DNA of 64,000 bases from Delphinus delphis (GCF_949987515.2 NC_082684.1:52666006-52730005), one strand, 5' to 3'. Positions 1 through 13,483 are shown, numbered from the stretch's first letter. Made by a program: numbers and translations. Notes: generated by a model from the letters alone, not told the origin.

Positions 1-839
1 CAAGTAGTGGAAAAATATCTTGAAGTAATAGAGAATTTCATAGTCTGTTCCTTGTTAAGGCTACATCAGTCTACCCTCCACTGTGACTCTCAGAAGAGAA
101 TTTCACTATTACTTAGGTGGAGAGAGAGCAGGACTTAAGACAATCCATATTTTTCGTTAACAAAAATTAAATCCTGATAAATCTAAACTCTCTTTGAAAA
201 GAAAAATAATCAGCATTGGGCTAATAAAAAATTACTGCAGCAACAGAGGAAGGGAATGGCATGGAGAGAGGGCATCTTTGACAATAATTTATTGCAATAT
301 CTAGAAGAAATTACAATTAATTATTTGACACGTCTTGTGGCCCTGAGTGTCGGGGAAGACATAAGAAGAAACAGGATGAGGTAAAGAAAGCAATGAATGA
401 ATTATCAAAGGGCTTCAATGATGATTATAAATTAGTGATAAAGTTAACATTTCCATTTGACTCTGGTGTGGATATCCACCGCTGTAGGCAATCAAAGCAG
501 TGATATGGACCAGAAGCATGGGAAGCTTTCCAAAAACGTAAAGGAAAATGACAAATTTGAACTAATAAGAGAAAATGAACACACACACATACTATATATT
601 TTGGATATATGAAGTGAATATATTTATATATATCGAGAGAGAGCAAAGAGTAAAGATAGAGCAAAGAGTAGTTGTTCCTGAAAGAGTATAGCCAGAATAA
701 ACAGAGAAGACATAAGTAAGAGAAAACATTTCAAAGGTAAGAAAGGAATTACTGACATTTAAGGTGCAATTGCTGGGGAAAATCCTTATCTAGATACATC
801 CTGATAAAATATGTGAATCACAGACATGAAGTAAAAACA
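1..839. other. Upstream flank, unassigned
   Basis: This is AT- and purine-rich sequence with a short CA run near 580. No coding or repeat identity could be supported; it may include further degraded L1M. Confidence 0.4.
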
Positions 840-2029
840 TTGAACACACCTAGGGAGAAAAAGCAAATATCTATAGTGCATGAAAAGTCAAGCTGGCGTC
901 AGACCTCTCCTCCGTTAGAATATTGACAAGTTACATTGGTGCAACAGGCATCAAAATATCATTAGGATATAATGAAGGTAAATAATCTAATCAAGAAGGT
1001 TGCTTTTATATATTTATATTTACATATACAACTCTGTATCTTACGTTTAAGATTACACTGTATTTTCAGAATCCATGAAATATTTTCCCAGAAAAAAACA
1101 TCTAAAAGACCACAGGGAACATTTCAACAAACATAAAAAACTAGAAATTGTATGGTCTACATTTTCTCATTATGCAATAATTGACATGGAAGATAACTAA
1201 TCACAGCAAATATTTTTTAAAATCTCCTTGGCAGCTGATGGGTTAACCAATAATTAAAAACTACAGTTATCATAGTCTAAATCCAAATTAACAAGAAAGA
1301 CAACGTATGTCAAAAATACAATGAAAAAGCAAATTCTACACTCAGGACAAGAGACATAAATCTAAATACTTTTATCAGTAACTAGGTAAGAATAAAAATA
1401 AATAAATGAATGAATCTAAGAAGCTATAACTGGAATGCCAAAATTATCCCAAGGAAACTAAGATAGTAATAGAGATGAAAACTAATACAAAACTTAATTA
1501 GGAAACATGAAATAGTATAACTGACAAGTAAATTTGAAAGCTGGTTGATTGAAGAGACAAAAAAAGATGAAACTTGAAAACTCACAAAACTTATACACTG
1601 ATACATACACACAAAGAAATTAAAAGTACTAAATTCTGAGAATGAAAAAAGTGATGTAATCACAGATCTAGAGAAGATGTTTATTAAATTTTAAGGCTAC
1701 ACTACTCATAAAACAGTATTTCGTAAACGTTAAGAAATGCATGAATTACTCTGATACCATAAATTGAACAGGAATGCCCTTCAAAAACGTGCAGGTCCAG
1801 ATGACTATCATGGACCTTTCTGTAATAATTTTTATGATATTCTAGAGCTCATAAAAATTACAAGCTTCCCAGTTAACCTAATGATTACAGCACAAAAAAA
1901 GAAATTTCAGACCAGTTTCAAATAAGAATATAAATATAAGAAAATACTAAAAAAAATTATTAGTAAATCCAGAACTTTATTAAAGCCATAATACATTCTT
2001 ACAGAAACATACACAAAGATATTTCAACA
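840..2029 (+). mobile_element. L1M ORF2 remnant, first segment
   Basis: Degraded LINE-1 ORF2-like sequence in sense. Recognisable blocks are the 'ctagaaattg' region near 1140, an 'aaagctggtt'-type block near 1538 and the 'ccagatgactatcatgg'-type block near 1797. Frames are closed by many stops. It appears to resume after the MIR and MLT2 insertions. Confidence 0.55.
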
Positions 2030-2200
2030 TAATAAGCCCTCTGTGCCTCAGTTTCCTCATCTATAAACTGAATAATGATAAGTTCTACTTCATATGGTGA
2101 TTTCAAAGATTGAATATATTAATAAGCTTAAATGGCTTAGATATTTTGTTATATAATTTCTCAACAAATATCAACAGCCATTGTAATATTAACAGCAATT
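2030..2200 (-). repeat. MIR SINE
   Basis: 'gcctcagtttcctcatct' followed by a decayed AATGATAA stretch is the reverse complement of the MIR core and 3' part. Confidence 0.7.
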
Positions 2201-2284
2201 AAAATTGATTAAATACATCAAAACCCATCAAAGTAGTTTTGGATCAGATAAATTTGTATTTAAAAGTCTGTGTCTACCAGTGAA

Positions 2285-2425
2285 CTTAACCCTCTCTAAC
2301 ATCTCAGCTTTCCTCAGGTGCATATGCATAATGATAGCTTTCTTCTAGCTTTATTATGATGATTCAATGATATAATACTTAGCATGTTGCCTAGTACATT
2401 ATAAATTTTCATGGTAGTTGTCATT
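2285..2425 (-). repeat. MIR SINE, second copy
   Basis: A CTCAGCTTTCCTCA block followed by 'gattcaatgatataatact' and 'tagcatgttgcctagtac' matches the reverse complement of MIR. It sits just upstream of the MLT2 LTR. Confidence 0.6.
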
Positions 2426-2435
2426 GCCATTTGTG

Positions 2436-2975
2436 ATGGTTAATTTTATGTGTCATTTGACTGGGCTAAGATACTTAGCTAAATCTCTGGTATTTACCTA
2501 GATAGCTGGTAAAACATTATTTCTGGGTGTGTCTCTGAGGATGTTTCTGGATGAGATTAGCACTTGAATGGATAGACTTGGAAAAAAAAAAAAAAAGATT
2601 GCCCTCCCCAGGGCAGGTGGACATCATCCAATCCACTGAGGGCCTGAAAAGAATTAAAATGCAGAGAAAGGGCAAATTTGCTCTCTTTGATTAAGCTGGG
2701 ACATCTATCTTCTCCTGCCCTCAGATATCAGCTTTACTGGTTCTAGGACCTTAGGACTGGGACTGGGATTTATACCATCAACTCCCCTGGTTCTCAGGTA
2801 TTCAGATTTGGCCTGAATTACACCACTGGCTTTCTTGTTTTCCAGCTTGTAGACAGCAGATCGTGGGAGTTCTTGCCCTCCATAATCTCACGAGCCAATT
2901 CCTATAATAAATTCCTTCCTGTGTACATCTATATATATCTTATTGGTTCCTTCTCTAGAGAACCCTAATATATCA
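2436..2975 (+). mobile_element. MLT2-type LTR (ERV-L), sense
   Basis: It begins 'tgatggttaattttatgtgtc' (2436-2456) and ends '...ctagagaaccctaata', the typical termini of MLT2 LTRs. It also has the 'gattgccctcccc' and 'ccataatctcacgagccaat' blocks. An A-run interrupts it at 2582. It looks like a solo LTR inserted in L1M sequence. The same family occurs in reverse at 36388-36910. Confidence 0.75.
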
Positions 2976-2984
2976 TTACAATAA

Positions 2985-3630
2985 ACCTAGGTTTAAAATA
3001 ATCACAAAATGATTATAATTTATGCCAAAAAGGCATTTGGTTAAATTCATCAGCCATGCAGATTGGGTGAATAGGTGAGAGAAAAACAACATCAACAACC
3101 AGAAATAACAACACAGGCAAACCTTTCATTAAAATAGCAATTATATATCCATTTGAAATAGATACTCAATGGCATTCTGAACTGTGAAACACTAGAGGCA
3201 TTCTAATTAAAATCTGAAACATGTTATCACTAACATTTGTCAGTTGTATAACAGAAGTTCCTGCCGATCGAATCTCACAAATCGGGAGAAGTAAAGACTC
3301 ATTACTACTGGAAAGAAACAATCAAAATCATCATTATTAGCAGATTATATGATTGTCTTCCTAACTGATAACTCAAGAAATCAAAGAAAAAAGAAAAGCA
3401 GACCTAAAAAGCAATTTCAGCTGGTTATCAAATGAGTATACAAAATTAAATAATTCTCCTACATACCAACAATAACCAATTAGAAAATGTTAGTTTTAAA
3501 ATTTCTCATTCATGGTAATGATGTATAATTTTTCAAAAGTGTACAAGGCATACACAAACAAAACTACAAAATATGATTACGAACTTGAAAAAGTTTAAAT
3601 GAATTAAGAAACAGTCCATGTTCCTGGGTG
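2985..3630 (+). mobile_element. L1M ORF2 remnant, second segment
   Basis: The 'gcatttggttaaattca' block near 3031, the 'gcagattatatgattgt' block (reverse-transcriptase region) near 3340 and 'accaacaataaccaat' near 3467 match L1 ORF2 in order. All frames are broken. Confidence 0.75.
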
Positions 3631-4095
3631 TATGTAAATTGTTTCTGAACTCTGAAACTGACTGTAAGTTTTATATGGTCAGTACCCAGATAGATTGATT
3701 CATAACCATAACCAATATATCTACTGACTATAGGCTCTTTTCTCTCTTGGGATAGCTCTGTCTCTGTCTTTCTGTCTCTTCTCTCATCTCTCTGCCTATT
3801 TCTATTTCTCTCTGAGTTGTCTACAGGCTTCCACTTGCACTGAGAATACAATCTTCTCTTTACACTGACCCATAGGGTTCTTCATGAGTTGGTCCCTAAC
3901 TACTTCTCAGAAAGCCTTCTTTCTCTTCCTTCAAGGCATTAATCTCCAAAAACCCTTGTTTTTCCTTTTGTCTGTAGATCTCACCTCTTTATATGGTGGG
4001 CCTTTTATTCCTGAGGTCTAAATCATAATCACTTTCCTAATGATACTATCTAATCTACTCCCCAACCCTTTCAGAGTCTAACACAACACTGTTGT
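3631..4095. other. Unassigned, pyrimidine-rich
   Basis: A run of TCTCT-rich sequence near 3735-3815 is the only structure seen. No gene is supported. Confidence 0.4.
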
Positions 4096-4099
4096 TGTT

Positions 4100-4190
4100 T
4101 TTTTTAAAGTACTTATTGCAATCTGAAATTATCCTTGTTGTTTGTTTGGTTGTTTATTGTTCAATATCTGTCTCCTCCCATTAGAATGTA
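4100..4190 (+). mobile_element. L2 3'-end fragment
   Basis: 'tgtctcctcccattagaatg' followed by TAAGCT matches the L2 3' untranslated consensus. Confidence 0.5.
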
Positions 4191-4194
4191 AGCT

Positions 4195-4370
4195 TTGAAA
4201 CAAACCAAATGACCAACATAGGGAGTTTAGTTAAATGATTATATTGCATTCACGCATTGGGATGATAGTCAATCATTAAAACTGTTGCTGAAGATGATCA
4301 CTTACTGCCATGGCAAGATGTCACTCTATACTGAATGGAAAAAAATGGGATACAAAATAGGTAAAGAAGT
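4195..4370 (+). mobile_element. L1M 3' UTR-like fragment
   Basis: The order 'accaaatgaccaacatagg', a TTAAATGATTATATT stretch, then 'aatcattaaaa' resembles the L1M 3' region. Confidence 0.5.
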
Positions 4371-4674
4371 ATGTCACTCAAAATACATCTTTAACAATTA
4401 TCTCTCCTCCAAGCCTGACCAAGAGATTTACTGTCTCAGGGCAAGAGAGTTAGGGTACATGCTCTTTATCTTAAGATAGAGAACTTGCTTTTTTTGTTAA
4501 GTAACACTACAGCATGTCAAAAGCCAGGCATTTGCTCCCGATATGATGCTTGACACATTAAGGGGTTATGCCAAAAATTTAATATAGTCAGACTTTTTAT
4601 TTTAAAAGTAAAATAACATGGAAGAGAATGAAATGGAATGGAATAGAAAAGAACACATCAAAATACATGCGGTA

Positions 4675-4883
4675 GGGGCTTCCCTTCCCTGGTGGCGCAG
4701 TGGTTGAGAGTCCGCCTGCCGATGCAGGGGACACGGGTTCGTGCCCCGGTCCTGGAAGATCCCACATGTCGTGGAGCGGCTGGGCCCGTGAGCCATGGCC
4801 GCTGAGCCTGCGCGTCCAGAGCCTGTGCTCCGCAGTGGGAGAGGCCACAACAGTGAGAGGCGCACGTACCGCAAAAAAAGAGA
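4675..4883 (+). mobile_element. CHR-type tRNA-derived SINE
   Basis: It starts with the 'ccctggtggcgcagtggtt' A-box region, has the 'acacgggttcgtgcc' B-box region and ends in an A-rich tail. A 15-bp target duplication with one mismatch flanks it: AAAATACATGCGGTA (4660-4674) and AAAATACGTGCGGTA (4884-4898). An extra CTTCC near the 5' end looks like a small duplication. Confidence 0.92.
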
Positions 4884-5359
4884 AAAATACGTGCGGTAAA
4901 GGTAATCACTTTATGAGAAAAAAAAATGTATTTTGTGTGTGTTTATGTGTGCCTGTACACTGAGTCATGATGTTAAATAAATTGTTGTGGGTTGAGGTCT
5001 AAAAAGATGGCAAGAAAAGAAAGTTTGAAAACTGCTGCTCTAAGTGAGTTTTATTTAAGGGAAGTAGACAGGAAGAAGAGGCAAATTCCCCTCTTCTTGT
5101 CACAGGAAAGTAAGAAAAAGAGAGGAAAGAGAAGGGAGAGATTTCTTCTTTCCCGGATTTTGTTGAATAGAGGGTACTCATCAGAGAGTTGCAGGGGAAC
5201 ACTGAGGACAGAGACTTGTACTTTGATTAGTCTCTTGGGCATCCCAGGCTCCCCACCTATTTCTGGGGAGTGCTGCAGCAAAGTTAACTTGGGAATAGGA
5301 GTCCTTCAAGCCTAGTTTCCCTGGTCCTCTCTGGTTCCCTGAAAAAGGGCATGATCACC

Positions 5360-5540
5360 TATGTTTTAATAAACATCATTCCATTTAACTTTCACAACAT
5401 TTTCCTGAGTGAGTAGTATAGTTTACAGATATGGAAAGTCATGTGTTACTGAGGTTATTGGATTTGTCCAAGCTAGGAAAGTGATTCCACAGTGATTTAG
5501 AAGAAAACTTCCTACAGGCAAGGATTTAAGATAGAAGCTC
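5360..5540 (+). repeat. MIR SINE
   Basis: 'catcattccatttaactttc' and the decayed 'ttacagatatggaaagtca' core follow MIR order. Confidence 0.5.
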
Positions 5541-5604
5541 CAGAGGTTTCAGCCAAATAGCCTTTGCGTAGACTGTTGCCCAAGAGACAAGTGTGGCTCC
5601 ACCA

Positions 5605-6028
5605 TTAGTTTTCCAGGGCTGCTGTGACAAAGTACCACAAACTGGGTGGTTCATAACAAGAGAAATGTATTCTCTTATACTTTTGGAGGCTAGAAGTGTA
5701 ACATCAAGGTGTCAGCAGGGCCACGCTCTCTGTGATGCTGGGGGAGAATTTGTTCCTTGTCTTTCCCTTAGCCCTTTGGCATTCCTTAACTTGTACATGC
5801 ATCACTCCAGCCTCTGCCTCTGCTGTCACCTGGTATTCTCCCCTGTGCATGTCAACTTCTGTGTCTTCTCTTTTCTAAGGACATCAGTTTTATTGGATTA
5901 AGAGCCCACCCTACTCCACTATGACCTCACCTTAACTAATAACATCTGCTACAACCCTATTTACAAATTAAGTCATGTTCTGAGATTCTGAGGACAGGCG
6001 TTAGAGGGACACTACCAACCCAGTACAG
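5605..6028 (-). mobile_element. MLT1-type LTR (ERVL-MaLR), antisense
   Basis: The 'cagggctgctgtgacaaagt' start, 'ggtgtcagcagggccacgct' and 'cctcaccttaacta' blocks are in the order of a reverse-complement MLT1 LTR, ending near 'aacccagtaca'. Confidence 0.85.
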
Positions 6029-8179
6029 CTCCCTGTGCCTCTTCTCTTCCGTTGTCTATTTTATTTCTCTCTTATTAACCCTCATCAGAGGACTCAGCCA
6101 CATTTTTTTCTTGGCTGTTCTTATTTTCTTTGCCAGTTTGGTGGCACGCCAGGATATTCGTCTGTCCAACCTCCTAATAAACAATTTCCTACCTACAGAT
6201 TTTTTTCTCCCTTCTTCAAGGAACTTCCCTCTGGAAACTCTCTGGCCCACCCAGGCCTGCATTCTTTTGGATCTGCCCCTGAACTTTGAACTTCCATGTG
6301 ATATTTTGCCTTCCTGGGTCACCCCAAGTAGGCAAGACCTGGTCCTACCCCCTTAGTAACTTATTTATAGGGGACCAGGCCATGCAGCTATAACTAATGT
6401 TTTGAAATATTATCCTATATTCAATTTGTTTCTGACTCCCTGTAATTCTTGCTGCTCTAGGGTAATATATTTATTGAAGTTGGGCATCTCTTCAGGGAAA
6501 GGGCAGAAGCCAGGGAAAAAAGAAGTGTCAGACATTTGAGAGAAAAAAGGATTTTGGGGAACTCCTAGACCCAGGATCTAAATTATTAAGCCCTAGCTTG
6601 GAGGATTCAGACCACAGCAGATTTTCTACAAACCAGAGAGTAGGGAGAATGCAAGGTTGAAATGAAGTCCATTTTTCCCTTTAGAAGGAAGGTGAGTACC
6701 CCCTCTGCCCTGGTGTGAAGCTTGTAGTGGGGGAGAGTGGAGGACCCCAGAGAGAGACTGAGAGAGAGGAAGGAAAAAGAGAGGTAGAGTTGGAGAATAG
6801 GGATACGCATGTCCCTGAGGACTTCCCTGTCCTCTTGTGGTTGCACAGGGATTAATGACCTTCTTATACTTTAAGAATTCCATGGTATAGAAAGCTTGTT
6901 TTTTGAATCTTTCCTTAATTCTTGGATGAAAATGCCTCATAGAAGGAAAATCAGAATTTCTACAAATGAGTAGAAATGTCAACACGGTATATTCAGGTAA
7001 ACGGAGAATGAAGAATAGTGCCATTTGGTTTCCTAATGTGAGTCATGTGTAGGAGATCCAGACTCTCCCGGTGGCTCCGGAGGAGCATGGGAAGGTGCTT
7101 CCATGGCTAGAGGTCTGGGAGAAACCTGAGCTTGGAATGAGGTGGGAGCTGAGTCCTTATGATTCAAAGCCAATGGGGAAGATGAGAGCACTGAGTGCAG
7201 CAGGGTAAGTGGCAGACACCCAATAATCAAGTGGAGGACAGCAAAGCTGAATGAAAGAAGATACCTCTCCCTATTATCGGGACAAAACATGAAACAACCA
7301 CTAGTCAGATAAGGACAAGAAGAGCAAATGAGTGAAACCCTAGAAAACGAAGTAATTACATGGGAGACAAAGTTTTAAACTGAGAAGAGATTCTGCTTCC
7401 TTGAATTTTTCCAATAGCTAGCTGATATGATTAGCTTGTTTGCAGATTGAGTTTAATTACAGAGAATGTTGATATTGTACTATATTATATTATGTTATAT
7501 TGTATTGTATTGTATATTAGATTATATATTTTAGAGTTGTGATGACACATTTTGAACCTACCGCCTGATTGTAACTCAGATTTCCTTTCCTTTATTTCCT
7601 ATTACATGCATATCTGTAAATTGCTCCAAACATAGAATCTTGGGGGAAATTTTTGTTCAACTCTCTCATAGTCCTTGATGTCTTATCTGTGGCTTAAGCA
7701 AATCACTTCTTTGTCAGAAACAGTGGGTTTCCTTATATTTCCACCACAAATTTTCTAATCCAACACTGATGTCGATCTTTAATCTGGTCTACTGGTGACC
7801 TAGATGTGTAAGCATTGCTGCACACTAATCTGTTTTTGAAAGATAGTAAACCAGCATAGTGATAAGTAGAAACTTCTCTGCATTAATATTTAAGCTGTTG
7901 AGTTCTCCAAGGATTCATCCAGGGATGCAGCAGTTTCAAAAATAATCTAGAAGCAGAATTGTACTCTCAAAATTTCAACTTTTCAGCTATACCTAAGTAC
8001 TTAAATGCCAAACCGTTACAGATAAACTGTGGAAGGACTTCAGAGTTCAATGTGACTGGACAGAAATGGGACAGGTGAACTTTGAATAAAAGCAAGTGAA
8101 GTAATGCTTTTAGAGAAAAACACTTCATCATCCTTATAAAACGAAAGGTTCCAAGCTGTCAGCTAACCTCAGATGGAGC
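6029..8179. other. Upstream flank, unassigned
   Basis: No gene or confident repeat. A TATTG/TATAT-rich low-complexity patch lies at 7475-7535. Open frames here lack any recognisable domain. Confidence 0.4.
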
Positions 8180-8214
8180 TCATTGCAGTTATTAGGCCCA
8201 CATATTAATGCTCT

Positions 8215-8460
8215 CCAACAACCAACAAATATTAAGAAAAATATTAACAGTAATAATAACAATGATAACAATGTATTGCTTAAGTCAAGTGCTGAGCTAT
8301 GTAACGTTCATGTATTACTTTATACAAAACTCTTAGTAACCTCTTGCTCTTTTCATTTTATGGGATACAGGAAATGTCAAGGTCACAATGACGTCAGAAA
8401 TTCAAGCTCAAGGCAATCTGATGTTAAAGCTCAGACATTTACCTACCACGTTACACAGCC
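8215..8460 (+). repeat. MIR-like SINE
   Basis: An AATAATAACAATGATAA start, 'actttatacaaaactcttag' and 'aaggtcacaatgac' follow the MIR order loosely. Confidence 0.4.
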
Positions 8461-10439
8461 CTGCACTGAACATCTGCTCTGGAACAAATCAGCGTTAGGT
8501 TTGTTCCCAAAATAGTATCAGAATTTTAATAATAGTGGAAAGGAGACATGTCAGAATAAGAATAAATCTAGGGCAGGGCTACTAAAATCACCAAAAGGTG
8601 ATATGAGGGTATATGAGGGTAGACTTTTAAAAATAATTATGAATTCAACATACAAACTGTATAGAAAACATGAATGGTTCACAAAATCCCACAAGTCTGG
8701 AACTAGAAACTAGCATGTCTGTCTTGAAAGGAGGGCCTATGAGAGGGAATGCTCTTTACCAAATGAGTAAAAACTCTCAGAAATTTGCTATTTTTAGCTG
8801 ATGATAGAGTATGAAGAATATCAAGGCCCTTGGCTCATATTTTCTGCCTCTACTTTCCTCTGTTTGTCAGATACTCTTCATTGGCAGCCACAATATATCT
8901 GAGACCTTAGCCCCATCATCTGGTAACAAATTACCTTGGCATCCTCTCAAAACAGTATCCATATATTCAGCATCTCCTGGACACCTCCTTTTTTATTTGG
9001 ACCCTGTATTTGCTACTTCCAGGGATTATTCTTTGGGTACTTTGTTGCTTCCTCAAGCTATACATATCTCCTTGACTCCTCTCAGTCCTTACAAAGGGGA
9101 TTTGATGTGCTTCCTTATTTCTAATATTAGCAGTTACCATTCTCATTGCCCTTTTTGTTCTCACCGAAGCCCTGTCAAGGGACAACACTGTTTCCCAAAA
9201 TGAAATCCTTGTCTCATATTTAACACCAGTGTCTGGGTTCTGCTTCTTATAAACAACTGCTCCCACCCTACCTCCTGGAAATTACCAGCACCTGGAACCT
9301 CCAATGCTATGCTCTGTGTCTCTGATAGGAAATCATATCTGTCATCTGAAACAGCCAATTCTATGTGATGCTGCTTAGACTCCCAAGCTTGCATGCTGGA
9401 AGCTATTACTAAGTGGGAGGAAATAAAACCAGGTGAACAGGCATTTGGTTAGAGAAAATTTACCAGGATAGAAGATTCTGTGCCCTACAGAAGTGGTTCC
9501 AATTTAGGTTAGTCAAACTTTATTGTAATCTAGGTTAGCTTTAAAGAGATCTGGTCAGAGGTCGAGGGGGTGATGGTTCGTGGTCTCAGGTACATGTCTG
9601 GGTCATAGAACAATGAGCTTGCCTTAACTGATTTTGAAATATCAGAAGTATATTTAGTCTCAACATTAAAGGGGTAGGCCAGGGATACAGACCTGTAGCC
9701 AACTGCGGTATGATTCAGGGTGGGTTATATGCCTAGTAAGCTGTGATATGAGCCAGGAACCTGTGACCATGAAGAACAGAGCAAGAACAAGGAAGTATGG
9801 ATCAACAGGTCAGGGTGCACAATTCCCCAGAGATTACTATAAACCACTGATGAGTTTTACATTCTTGTTTGGTTGTATAAACCAGAAAGGGAAGAGTATA
9901 TATGGGAGTCAGTGTGATTTAAAGGGCCATAAGGGAGGAGCCGTAGTAAATAGTATAGAAGACCTGGTATTTGCTCTGGGGGAGTAGGCTAGCTCTGAAA
10001 GAAAGGATGCATTTGCCACTGATAGTCTGATTTTGCCCACTCAGCTGTATCTCCAGAGTTACTAGTTTTTCTCACTTCTGTCCCACTACGTTGGGTGGAT
10101 TTTGTGCCAAGCTGTGACGCTCTCCATGACATTGCCTCTCTCATGCTACCTAGGTTGGAACATCCTGCTTATACTGCAGGACAGAGATAGAAATTTAAAA
10201 TGAAACTACAGTCAATAAAACTCTAAGGGGTTATTAAGGTAATTAAGGCTGTCAGAGGAGAGCCCCTAAATTTTCCGGCCTTGTCATCACAAATGATAAA
10301 GTGTGCATTGATGTTTCTGTTAGCGACAGAGTAATACTCTTGAGCGGGCCCTGGCAGTAATGCAATGGAGGATTCCTTTGAGTTCTGTACAATTTCCATA
10401 TTCACTATGCAAAATCCAAGAAGCTGGCAATCCTTAAAG
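8461..10439. other. Upstream flank, unassigned
   Basis: The longest open frame is about 130 codons near 8811-9203, without recognisable domains. I see no RNA gene or confident repeat. Confidence 0.4.
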
Positions 10440-11060
10440 TTACTTACCCTTCCCCCATAAGAAAGTGCACTAATTGGGTCACACAGATCATCCTGGTCCT
10501 GATTTTATTACAGCCTTTGGACCTGCCTTCTGGAGCATCTCCCCTTCTCTCTGATAAACCACCTCCCTGCCTGTCCTTAAGACTCAGCTCAGCCTCACCA
10601 CCTGGAGGCCTTCAATAGTTAGTGCTAAGGTGTGGCTGGATACATCATGCCTATTTGGTCAGGGCAGCCTAAAAAATGTTGAATTTTAAGACAACAAACA
10701 AACAAAACAAAAAACCTTGGTTGACTGAATTGGCCAATTGTTTGTAGAAGTAATCTATCATTTTCATTGGAAGGAAAAAACATATGAAATCCAGTGCAAT
10801 TTTTATTCTTACTGTCATATAACCTAATTAATGGTTCCATGTCAAATCTGCCACCATGGGACTTTCCTTATATAGCACTTATAGTGTCAATAGAAGTAGT
10901 GGTGCATGTGTTGACCAACACACCCTGTCCACTAGACTGTGTCTTTCTTAAAGGAAGGGATTCTGTCCTGTATATCTTTGAATGTTCAATATCCAGGACA
11001 AGACCTGGCCCAGAGCAGATATACCTGGTGGTTTCCTCAACTGAAGTAAATTGTAAAATG
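10440..11060 (+). mobile_element. L2 3'-end-like remnant, discontinuous
   Basis: 'gactcagctcagcctcacca' near 10582 and 'ccactagactgtgtctttct' near 10929 match the L2 3' region in order, with non-L2 sequence between them. Confidence 0.5.
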
Positions 11061-12439
11061 ACTGGGTTCTCTAAGTTCTCTACAAGCTCCAAATATTTTA
11101 TTCAGGAATGCTGAGGGCTCCATGGGTGTTTGGTCCTTACCTAGGCAGAGGTGTGCACTACATGGAAAAGAAAGGCCCTGAGCTCCTGAAGCTTAAGTGC
11201 TAATGTGGCAGGTTAAGCACAGTAATCCCTCTTAGAGATACTGACTTAGTCTGGGTTACTTTGTTAAAGTGATACACTGACTTTTTAGGATAATAAAATA
11301 TTTCAGTGTAGAGTCCTGAAATCACTCAAAGAGCCTATGCTTCCATAAATAAAAGTCAAAAAAAGGACAGTACAAATATACAGGTGAAGTAGTATCTCAG
11401 AACATGAGTGGCCAAAATCTGGAAGTGCCTCATGGACAAGACACATTCTGAGCTGCCATCTGAGAGAGGAGCTGCACTTTACTGCTCCTTGAAGCTGCTG
11501 TGCTGCTGTATGCAGGAATTATCTCCTTTTAAAAGACTAATTTCCTGAAACATAACGCAATTCCCCTCACAGCTGACCAGTGAGTGAACTTCACTCATTC
11601 TCCTTCAGAAATGCCACACATTGAGTTTTGCTTCTACAGTGATACTTAATTCCATCTACTATGTGAAAGTGGCATTTCATAAAGAAGCGGTCCTCAACGC
11701 TGAGGCATCCTTTGCCCTGAGGCAACCTTCTCAGCATTGGTCCTCTTACCTTGTAAACCCAGAGCGTAAGCAGTAGATCACACCCTGTAAAAATAATATG
11801 CATAATTCACTTAAGTGAGGAACAGGACCTTGGTGGAAACAATGGGGGCTATTCATTTCCTAGTGCTCGGAGGTAACACCATCCCCTCCTGCCCCTCCTA
11901 GCCGTAGCAGAGGGAAAGGGACCTGCAGTGTGTTATACCAGTCTATTATAGGAGCAGATAAATGAATACTATGTTCCAGATTTCCCATAGCAATTACTTT
12001 TTTTAACACATGTATAAATGCACGTTTTTAGCTATTTTAATCACTTCCCTATCCATATGTTGTTTGAAGAGTGAAGAACATATTCGACAAAGTGGATTGA
12101 GCGCAGGAAGCACTAATTTTTGTGGCTACAGAGACAAATCAGAAACCGCTACTTATATTACCAGTTTTCTCCTATAAATCTTCGGAGGACTATTTCTACA
12201 CTAGTTCCAATGTAAATTATAGATGCTTTGCATTTTCTAATCCTTTTGTAACTATGAATTTCTTAAGCTCCTCGAGATCCTCTGTCACAAAAGAGAAAAG
12301 ATTTTCAAAGCGGTTAACTTTAGTAGGAGACATTGCATATTAAATATACTAAGCTCTGAACTCTTAGTGTTTTGCCCCTAGAGCCTTCACTGCTGTGATG
12401 ACCATATTTCCATTTAAAAGGACAGAAATGGGGAAGAAA
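11061..12439. other. Proximal upstream flank, unassigned
   Basis: AT-rich DNA leading into the CpG island; no exon or repeat identified with confidence. Confidence 0.4.
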
Positions 12440-12808
12440 CGATGCTGTTTCCAAGTGCTGTGGCCGGTTCTGCCCTCTAGTCAAGCGGAACGGATCCTGG
12501 GAGACCCTGGGCGGCGGGGAGGGGATGGTGTGTCCTGTAATTACCCGGGATCTAAGGTGGTAGCTGGCCCTTCCGCGTGCAAACGCCAACAGCGGCATCG
12601 GAAACGATAACCGGTGTCCGAGGACGCGCAGCTCCGGGAGGTTGGGGGGACGGGGGGCTCGCGGGGAAGACTGAAGGCTGGAGGCCGGATGCCGTCGGCC
12701 TCGCGGAGCCCCTCTGCACTGTCCACACTGATGGGTTCCACGTCTGACACAGGAAGGCAGAGTGAGGAGGAGGCGCGGAGGCAGGCGACTGAGCCGCGCA
12801 CCCGGCTT

Positions 12809-12816
12809 TGACGTCG
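12809..12816. promoter_or_regulatory. CRE-like site
   Basis: TGACGTCG differs from the CREB/ATF palindrome TGACGTCA at one base and lies in the upstream half of the CpG island. CREB half-sites of this kind are common in CpG islands, so this is suggestive only. Confidence 0.35.
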
Positions 12817-13417
12817 CCCGGCTGCGGCTAGAAGCTCGCGCTCTCAGCACGTAGCGCACAACGTGACCACACACAGCCTTCCTCTCCGGCAGCCCGGCAG
12901 CTCGGCAGCCCCGCAGCCCCACTCTCGGCTTCGCCCTCCTCCTCCTTTCCGCCTCCGCTGCGCGCACCCCCGCGCACACCCAGGGATTCCGGCCGGCGTC
13001 TAGCCCTCAGCGCTTCGCCGCCCGGCCCGGGCACCTCCGCCGCAGCTGGGGCCCGAACGGCGGCCACGCAGCCGGTGTCCTTCTCAGGCGGCCGCTCCCG
13101 CGTTCATCTCCGGATGCCAGCACTACGTTAGCCCAGGCGGGGAACCCCTTCTGCGGCGCCCTCCTCTAAACTCCCGCCTGTCCCGGCCGCCCCCACCCCT
13201 CCACCTGGCGGGGGCAGCGCGGAAGCGAAGAGGACGCGCGCGGTGCCGGTGGGCGCGCGTAGACGTGTGTGCGATCCGCTCTCTGCTTGGCATTCTCCGT
13301 CTCCTGCAAGTGACGGTGCCTGGACTCTGCTTTCGGCTCCCGGAATTGGTGCGGCCAGCCTGAGCCCCCTCTTCGCTGGCGTGGCGCTAAAGGCTATTTT
13401 GGAGAACGGTGGAGGTG

Positions 13418-13436
13418 GCCGCGGCGGCGGCGGCTG
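13418..13436. repeat. CGG-rich run
   Basis: A short GCGGCGGCGGCGG run lies in the CpG island. It is a possible length-variable triplet repeat in or near the leader. Confidence 0.6.
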
Positions 13437-13483
13437 AGGCTGGTGCCCGAGAAAGCTCCAGACTCACACTCTGCGCCCTGTCC

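Noticed and set aside
8811..9203. 130-codon + strand open frame as a possible gene
   Set aside because: No domain, signal or family resemblance, low-complexity aromatic composition and overlapping frames in other phases. Indistinguishable from chance.
12320..12979. 219-codon open frame on the minus strand of the CpG island
   Set aside because: Its first codon is not ATG, the product is Arg/Pro/Ser-rich as expected from GC-rich DNA, and no domain is recognisable. A divergent noncoding transcript is possible, but this frame is not evidence for it.
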